Assembly (NCBI GenBank): GCA_020697635.1
Contig: JAEHCT010000006.1
Location: 1 to 17,540, forward strand
Direction of reading: 5' to 3'
DNA length: 17,540 nucleotides
DNA from: Candidatus Bathyarchaeota archaeon
GTDB lineage: Archaea > Thermoproteota > Bathyarchaeia > TCS64
The notes under the pieces were generated by a model. The model was not told where the DNA came from. It made no database searches and worked only from the letters and a program-made list of their open reading frames with translations. The position numbers were made by a program, and so were the translations under genes. The number at the start of each line of letters is the position of its first letter. Position 1 is the stretch's first letter. This document shows, piece by piece, positions 13,690 through 17,540 of this stretch.

Positions 13690-14365
13690 GTCTCATTCTA
13701 CGACGCAGCGCAGGCTTAGACATGGTCAGGTCTTCGAAGACCGCCCCGAAGTCCTCGTCGTCAGCGAGAACACGTTTGATGTAGACTCCTGTCCTGCCCA
13801 CCTTTCCTCGCCTCTCGAGGGTCCGAACTCTCTCCTGAATGATCTTTATGTCCACTCCTAGGAGGCCGGCGACACGCCCCTCGCGCCCCTGTATGGTAGA
13901 CTCCTTGTGCCCCGTCTCCGTCGGCTCTATCAGCATGAGCCTCTTGTCCACGCCGGGCGCCCTCGCCCCCGTCTGGAGCCGCTGGTAGCTTAGAGAGCCG
14001 GCGAACCTGTAGAACTCTGCTTCGCTGGCCCTCAGCTCCACGAGGGGGAGGCTGTAGCCTCTGTCGGGCTCCGTGTAGAGGTACGCCTTGGCGGCGTAGC
14101 TGGGAGTGGCCTGGATTATCTCTCTCCGACGGATGCGTATGCCACGTCTCTCGAGGACAGCCTGGACGATGGTGGGTGACGGCGGGCTGGTTATCCATAT
14201 GTCGATGTCGCTGCCGTCCCTCACGTCGCCTCGGGCTATGCTGCCGTAGACGACGGCGTCGATGTAGGCCTCGTGGAGGGGCCTCATCATCTCCTCCGCC
14301 TCGGTCTTCAGCATCCGTAGTAGCCGCCAGCGGCCCTCCGTGTAATCTACGTGCATCTCGTCCAA
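13679..14365 (-). CDS. Nucleotidyltransferase-fold protein with winged-helix-like C-terminus
   Basis: A 228-residue protein. Residues ~25-110 form a minimal nucleotidyltransferase domain of the pol-beta superfamily, with GSIARGD (41-47) and the metal-binding pair D53-x-D55 in GSDIDIW. The C-terminal part (~155-200), with GVDIKIIQERVRTLERRGKV, looks like a winged helix-turn-helix. Such archaeal proteins are usually annotated only as predicted nucleotidyltransferases; the substrate is unknown. The start is taken as TTG 14365; an ATG three codons later (14356) is almost as good. It diverges from the site-2 protease gene and shares its TATA block. No HEPN partner gene lies beside it, which argues against a classical MNT/HEPN toxin-antitoxin pair. 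Confidence 0.8.
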   Translation of the reverse strand: MDEMHVDYTEGRWRLLRMLKTEAEEMMRPLHEAYIDAVVYGSIARGDVRDGSDIDIWITSPPSPTIVQAVLERRGIRIRRREIIQATPSYAAKAYLYTEPDRGYSLPLVELRASEAEFYRFAGSLSYQRLQTGARAPGVDKRLMLIEPTETGHKESTIQGREGRVAGLLGVDIKIIQERVRTLERRGKVGRTGVYIKRVLADDEDFGAVFEDLTMSKPALRRRMRQKR

Positions 14366-14395
14366 GGCTTCCCCATATTCACCATTTGGGCGTTC

Positions 14396-14408
14396 CCCTT
14401 ATATGTTA
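14396..14408. promoter_or_regulatory. Shared bidirectional TATA block
   Basis: CCTTATATGTTAA reads as a TATA-like box on both strands. On the plus strand it is centred about 28 bases before the ATG at 14430; on the minus strand about 36 bases before the TTG at 14365. The two promoters must overlap, so the genes probably compete for the same TBP site. Confidence 0.5.
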
Positions 14409-14429
14409 AGCCTCGGTCACATATGCTGC

Positions 14430-15272
14430 ATGGCTTCAAGCAGCACAGCGACTCTGGCGCTCGTCCTGGTGGCGTGGGCCGTCTTCTACCTCGCGGCGAA
14501 GAGGCTCAAGCTGGACGAGAAGGGGTGGGTCTTGGAGCCCTACTACGCGCTCTACAAGTCGACGAGGCTGAACGACCTCGTGAAGCGGATGGCCGGGTGG
14601 AGCCCCAGGTTCTGGAAGGTGATCGGGAACATCGGCGTCGCCGCCAGCGTAGGCCAGGTGAGCTTCATCACCTACATACTGGTCAAGAACCTGTGGAGCT
14701 TCTTCTTCGCCCCCGAGCAGGCGTCGCCGGTGCAGCCGCTCATACCCGGGGTCACCGTCAGTATCGACAGCATGCCCTGGTTCCTCCTGGGCGCGGGCAT
14801 CATAATACTCACCCACGAGCTGGGCCACGGCATCATGTGCGTCGTCGAGGACGTCAAGGTTAAGTCCACCGCCGTGATGCTGGCGGTGATAACCTTCGGA
14901 GGCGCCGTGGAGCCGGACGAGGAGTCCATGGAGCAGGCTGGCCTCATGTCCAAGATGAGGATCTACGCCATAGGCAGCGTAATCAACCTCGTCACGGGGC
15001 TTCTCACGATACCTGTGTTCATAGCCTTCGGGCGGTCCATGCCCGTGCAGCTGATAATCTTACTCAACTGGATATACTTCGTGGGCATAAACCTGGCCAT
15101 GATGAACATGCTGCCCATCGGGCCCTTGGACGGTGGGCAGATGTGGCGCACCTACACGGAGAGGCTGGAGGGAGGCAAGACCCTTCAGAGCATCGCTACC
15201 TACGGCTTCATAGCCCTGATCCTGTCAAACATAAGCCTGAGCCTGGCGAAGTTCGGATTCGTACCTATATAG
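14430..15272 (+). CDS. Site-2 protease family intramembrane metalloprotease (M50)
   Basis: A 280-residue membrane protein with about six hydrophobic segments (for example ~7-23, ~66-86, ~117-137, ~146-160, ~178-200, ~205-228). The active site is visible: HELGH with H129, E130 and H133 in one helix, and the third ligand D234 in MLPIGPLDGGQ. This family cuts transmembrane segments to release membrane-bound factors. Between the two motifs lies the typical EPDEESMEQA stretch. No PDZ domain is seen. ATG 14430 is chosen over an upstream TTG (14403) because it lies at leaderless distance from the TATA block and the nine extra residues are not membrane- or signal-like. The substrate is unknown; no anti-sigma-like target applies in archaea. 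Confidence 0.9.
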   Translation: MASSSTATLALVLVAWAVFYLAAKRLKLDEKGWVLEPYYALYKSTRLNDLVKRMAGWSPRFWKVIGNIGVAASVGQVSFITYILVKNLWSFFFAPEQASPVQPLIPGVTVSIDSMPWFLLGAGIIILTHELGHGIMCVVEDVKVKSTAVMLAVITFGGAVEPDEESMEQAGLMSKMRIYAIGSVINLVTGLLTIPVFIAFGRSMPVQLIILLNWIYFVGINLAMMNMLPIGPLDGGQMWRTYTERLEGGKTLQSIATYGFIALILSNISLSLAKFGFVPI

Positions 15273-15308
15273 CCCAGTCTTGGATGGTAGGAGCGTCTTC
15301 ACGCGCAA

Positions 15309-15320
15309 CGTTTTTACTAT
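15309..15320 (+). promoter_or_regulatory. Promoter of the SRP RNA gene
   Basis: CGTTTTTACTAT contains a TATA-like box centred about 25 bases before 15339-15340. That is exactly where the terminal helix of the SRP RNA begins. Confidence 0.7.
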
Positions 15321-15338
15321 GCCTGTGCGAGTGATAGT

Positions 15339-15660
15339 TGCAGCGGTAGGTAGGACCGGGGAGCTAGCCCTGCCCCCACGCCTCTAATGGGCTACAAGAG
15401 GGGTCAGTAACCTTCCAAGGGATCGGGGGCGCGCGGCGTAAGACGCACTGCGCTTCGTCGATGCCCTGCCCCGCGGGGCCGGCGGCTGCTCCGTGTACGG
15501 CCGTAGGGCCGCTACTGGGCACTCGACGGGCGAACCTGGCCAGGCCCGGGAGGGAGCAACCTAAGTCCGAACGTTTGGCGCTCGCGGGAAACCGGGGCGG
15601 AGAAGCGCATGCGAGGCTGCTCCGCGTCAACCCGTGAACGGAGAGGGGGCTGCCGCTGCA
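15339..15660 (+). ncRNA. Signal recognition particle (7S) RNA, archaeal
   Basis: The RNA scaffold of the signal recognition particle, binding SRP54 and SRP19. The key evidence is helix 8 at about 15535-15563: CCAGGCCC, tetraloop GGGA, then GGGAGCAACC, the near-invariant SRP54-binding hairpin with its GNRA loop and asymmetric/symmetric internal loops. The two ends pair perfectly over 8 bp (TGCAGCGG 15339-15346 with CCGCTGCA 15653-15660), forming the archaeal helix 1. The 5' Alu-like part carries hairpins such as CCTCT...AGAGG near 15381-15402. Total length of about 322 bases is normal for archaea. A TATA box lies at the right distance. No T-rich terminator lies in the RNA itself; it ends two bases from the stop of the convergent ATPase gene. 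Confidence 0.93.
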
Positions 15661-15661
15661 C

Positions 15662-17540
15662 CTACGTTTCCACGAGCTGCCCCGAGTCCAGGTGCCAGTG
15701 GTGCGGGAACTCGTCGCTAAGCGCCTCTATGTGGCTTATGACGATGATCTGGTCGAAGTACCTGCTCAGTTCGTCCCTCAGCAGCATCATGAAGCCGGTT
15801 CGCCTCTGGGCGTCGAAGCCGCTAAGGGGCTCGTCCAGGAAGATGAACCCGGGGCGGGCGCCCCTCGTGGAAGGGATGGTGCTGATGGCGAAGGCCAGGC
15901 GTAGGGCGAGGCTGAACTGGTCTTGGGTGGCCCCGCTGAAGACGCCTTTACCGCGCCAGTGCTTGGCCTCCCTGTCGTAGACCTCTATGACGTACCGCTC
16001 CTCGTCTATCCGCGCCATACTGTACCTGTCGTCGGTGAGGGCGGGGAGGAACTGCATCATGTGCTTCTCGACGTTCTGCTTGACGCCCGACATGATGGTG
16101 TCCCTCGTGGCATCGAGGAGCTTCACGGCGCGGCGCATGGCCTCTAGGTCAAATATCTCCCGGGCGTGGGTCTCCTGAAGCTCCGGGTACTCCTCCTTCA
16201 GCGGACGGGTCTGCTCCATAGTCACCGCGGCCTCCTCCATGTCGCTGGTTCGCTCCCGGTGCTCTGTCTCGAGCCTCGACGACTCCTGTAGCTTTCTCCT
16301 GTGCTCTGCCTCTATCTCCGGCTCCTGCCCCAGGTCAACGTCGTGTTCACTCCCAAGCGCGGTCATGGTCTCCTTGCTTCGATTAACCTCGTTGTCCAGT
16401 CTCTCGATGGATCGTATAGTCTCGTCGAGGCTACGCTGGAGTCCGGGTTTAAGCGCCGCCGTCTCCCTGTTTGACTCGAGCCTCGTCTCCAACTCGGTCA
16501 TTTTCCTACTGGTTTCCTCGTGTTCGCTTCGGATCTCTGCCTCAGAGTCCACGGAGACCCCTGTCTCCTCCTGTTTCTCGGATATCCGCTCGTTGAGCCT
16601 GCTAAGTGCGTCGAGGTGGGACTTCATCGACTCCTCGAGCGCTCCATGATTGGTTTTCCTCTCATCATACGTACCCGCCGTGATGCCGTAGTTCTCGACG
16701 TCGGCCTTGAGCTTGGTCAGGGTACGCGTGTCTTCCTGCACGGCGTCACGGAGTGCTTCGATGGATGAGGGGTCGTCGAGGATTACCAGTGACCTGTAGT
16801 CCCGTGGCTCTTCAGGGAGATTCCCGACCGCGTTGATGAGCCCCGTCTCCTCCTCCCTGACATTCGCCTCAGACTTTGACAAACTTTCGTTCATCCCGAT
16901 GATCTGGTTCTGGTAGTCGGCGATCCTCGCCATGTCCCCGAGCATAGAGTCTCTCTCGGCTTGAACCTCGTCGAGCTCGGCGTCTATCCGCTGCACGTCG
17001 TTCGTGAAGTAAAGGTAGGCCCCCGCGACGGTGGCCAGCCCAAGGGCGTACAACAGCGGGCTCACCAGGTACCCAGCCAACACTCCGATGAAGCCGGCGA
17101 TGATCAGCGTGACGCCGTACCTCTGGTATCTTTGAGCCACTTCCTTTGCTTGTCCCAGATCGCGTCGCCGCTGCTCGAGACCAACTATCTTCAGCTGAGA
17201 GTCTTCCAGCGAGGCGAGCCTTGTCTCCGCCTCCCCCTTCAACTGACGTATCTGCTCGAACTGCCGTCTGGCGTCTGCAAGTCTCTGGGCCACTGCTCGT
17301 ATCTCAGCCATCAGCTTCTGGGCTTCCTCGGCAGGCAGATACTCCTGCATCTGGGCGCTGAGCCCCTCGACCCTCTTCTTCGCTTCCTCGGCCACGTTCA
17401 GGGCCCTCGACGCGTCCTCTATCCTGATGGCGTCCTTATCGACCTGGGTCTTCTTCTCGGTCTTCTCTTTCTCGAGCCCCAGCAACTCCTCCAAGACGGC
17501 GATCTTATGCTCTGACTGTCTGCGTTGCTCCTCTGCCTTA
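15662..17540 (-). CDS. Rad50/SMC/YhaN-like coiled-coil ATPase with membrane hairpin, 5' end missing
   Basis: The C-terminal ~625 residues of a large ABC-type ATPase; the frame stays open to the right edge, so the N-terminal Walker A lobe is outside. Most of the visible part is charged, heptad-like coiled coil. The C-terminal lobe has the signature-like FSGATQDQFSLAL, Walker B FIFLDEPLSGFD and the switch histidine in VISHIE. Such proteins (Rad50, SbcC, YhaN) work on DNA ends, usually with an Mre11-type nuclease. Unusually, a hydrophobic pair of segments (YGVTLIIAGFIGVLAG and LLYALGLATVAGAYLYF, encoded near 17003-17116) interrupts the coil, like the membrane hairpin predicted in YhaN. No CxxC zinc hook is visible in this part. 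A partner nuclease gene would be expected just beyond the right edge. It is tail-to-tail with the SRP RNA gene. Confidence 0.87.
   Translation of the reverse strand, partial: KAEEQRRQSEHKIAVLEELLGLEKEKTEKKTQVDKDAIRIEDASRALNVAEEAKKRVEGLSAQMQEYLPAEEAQKLMAEIRAVAQRLADARRQFEQIRQLKGEAETRLASLEDSQLKIVGLEQRRRDLGQAKEVAQRYQRYGVTLIIAGFIGVLAGYLVSPLLYALGLATVAGAYLYFTNDVQRIDAELDEVQAERDSMLGDMARIADYQNQIIGMNESLSKSEANVREEETGLINAVGNLPEEPRDYRSLVILDDPSSIEALRDAVQEDTRTLTKLKADVENYGITAGTYDERKTNHGALEESMKSHLDALSRLNERISEKQEETGVSVDSEAEIRSEHEETSRKMTELETRLESNRETAALKPGLQRSLDETIRSIERLDNEVNRSKETMTALGSEHDVDLGQEPEIEAEHRRKLQESSRLETEHRERTSDMEEAAVTMEQTRPLKEEYPELQETHAREIFDLEAMRRAVKLLDATRDTIMSGVKQNVEKHMMQFLPALTDDRYSMARIDEERYVIEVYDREAKHWRGKGVFSGATQDQFSLALRLAFAISTIPSTRGARPGFIFLDEPLSGFDAQRRTGFMMLLRDELSRYFDQIIVISHIEALSDEFPHHWHLDSGQLVET

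Noticed and set aside
13679..14365. MNT-type antitoxin of an MNT/HEPN pair
   Set aside because: The protein carries a winged-helix-like tail and is longer than minimal MNT proteins, and no HEPN gene sits beside it.
14403..14429. TTG at 14403 as start of the site-2 protease
   Set aside because: It lies inside the shared TATA block, so a transcript starting about 25 bases later could not contain it; ATG 14430 fits.
15364..15630. Minus-strand open frame within the SRP RNA gene
   Set aside because: The region is explained by the SRP RNA; the frame has no family features.
16239..16649. Ser-rich plus-strand frame opposite the ATPase coiled coil
   Set aside because: Serine-rich mirror of Glu/Arg-rich coiled-coil codons, with no independent evidence.

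Overview
The window is GC-rich archaeal DNA. The main evidence is a DnaG-type Toprim protein of the archaeal kind, a tyrosyl-tRNA synthetase of the long archaeal/crenarchaeal form, a type-II (Thermoplasma-like) nicotinate phosphoribosyltransferase with a zinc ribbon, an archaeal SRP (7S) RNA, and TATA-like boxes about 25 bases before many start codons (largely leaderless genes). Start codons are mixed ATG, GTG and TTG, and arginine is mostly AGG/CGG. Several S9 peptidases next to an aldehyde:ferredoxin oxidoreductase (AOR) suggest a protein- or peptide-degrading anaerobe. My best guess is an uncultured TACK-type lineage such as Bathyarchaeia, but the lineage is an inference with low certainty.

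Layout, left to right. (1) Bases 1-7469, all on the plus strand: the 3' part of an S9 acylaminoacyl-peptidase-like gene, a small two-helix membrane protein, an ornithine-carbamoyltransferase-family gene, a miniature two-cluster ferredoxin overlapping an AOR-family tungsten enzyme, a complete second S9 peptidase paralogous to the first, and a zinc-ribbon plus toast-rack-like protein. (2) Bases 7557-8382: a YkgJ-type cysteine-cluster gene broken by a one-base frameshift in a C6 tract, then about 340 bases without a gene but with a promoter and strong nested hairpins, a candidate structured RNA. (3) Bases 8383-10145: a two-gene NAD salvage operon, nicotinamidase-like hydrolase overlapping nicotinate phosphoribosyltransferase. 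(4) Bases 10203-12293: tyrS and a convergent GAPDH gene whose stop codons abut. The GAPDH is of the bacterial class I type, with a changed cofactor-site residue. (5) Bases 12294-13666: a divergent promoter region with a perfect palindrome, a long structured leader, and dnaG. (6) Bases 13679-15272: a nucleotidyltransferase plus winged-helix-like gene (minus) and a site-2 protease gene (plus) that diverge from one shared TATA block. (7) Bases 15309-17540: the SRP RNA gene, then a convergent, right-truncated Rad50/SMC/YhaN-like ATPase with a membrane hairpin in its coiled coil.

Functional links. The peptidases release peptides or amino acids, AOR plus its ferredoxin could oxidise the derived aldehydes, and the carbamoyltransferase belongs to arginine or related metabolism; this is an inference from neighbourhood only. 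Nicotinamidase and NAPRTase together convert nicotinamide to nicotinate mononucleotide. TyrRS, DnaG and SRP RNA are housekeeping. I found no CRISPR array, insertion sequence, tRNA or rRNA. The points most worth a second look are the RNA-like locus at 8112-8340, the frameshifted YkgJ gene, the membrane-hairpin SMC protein, the unusual GAPDH and the dnaG leader.
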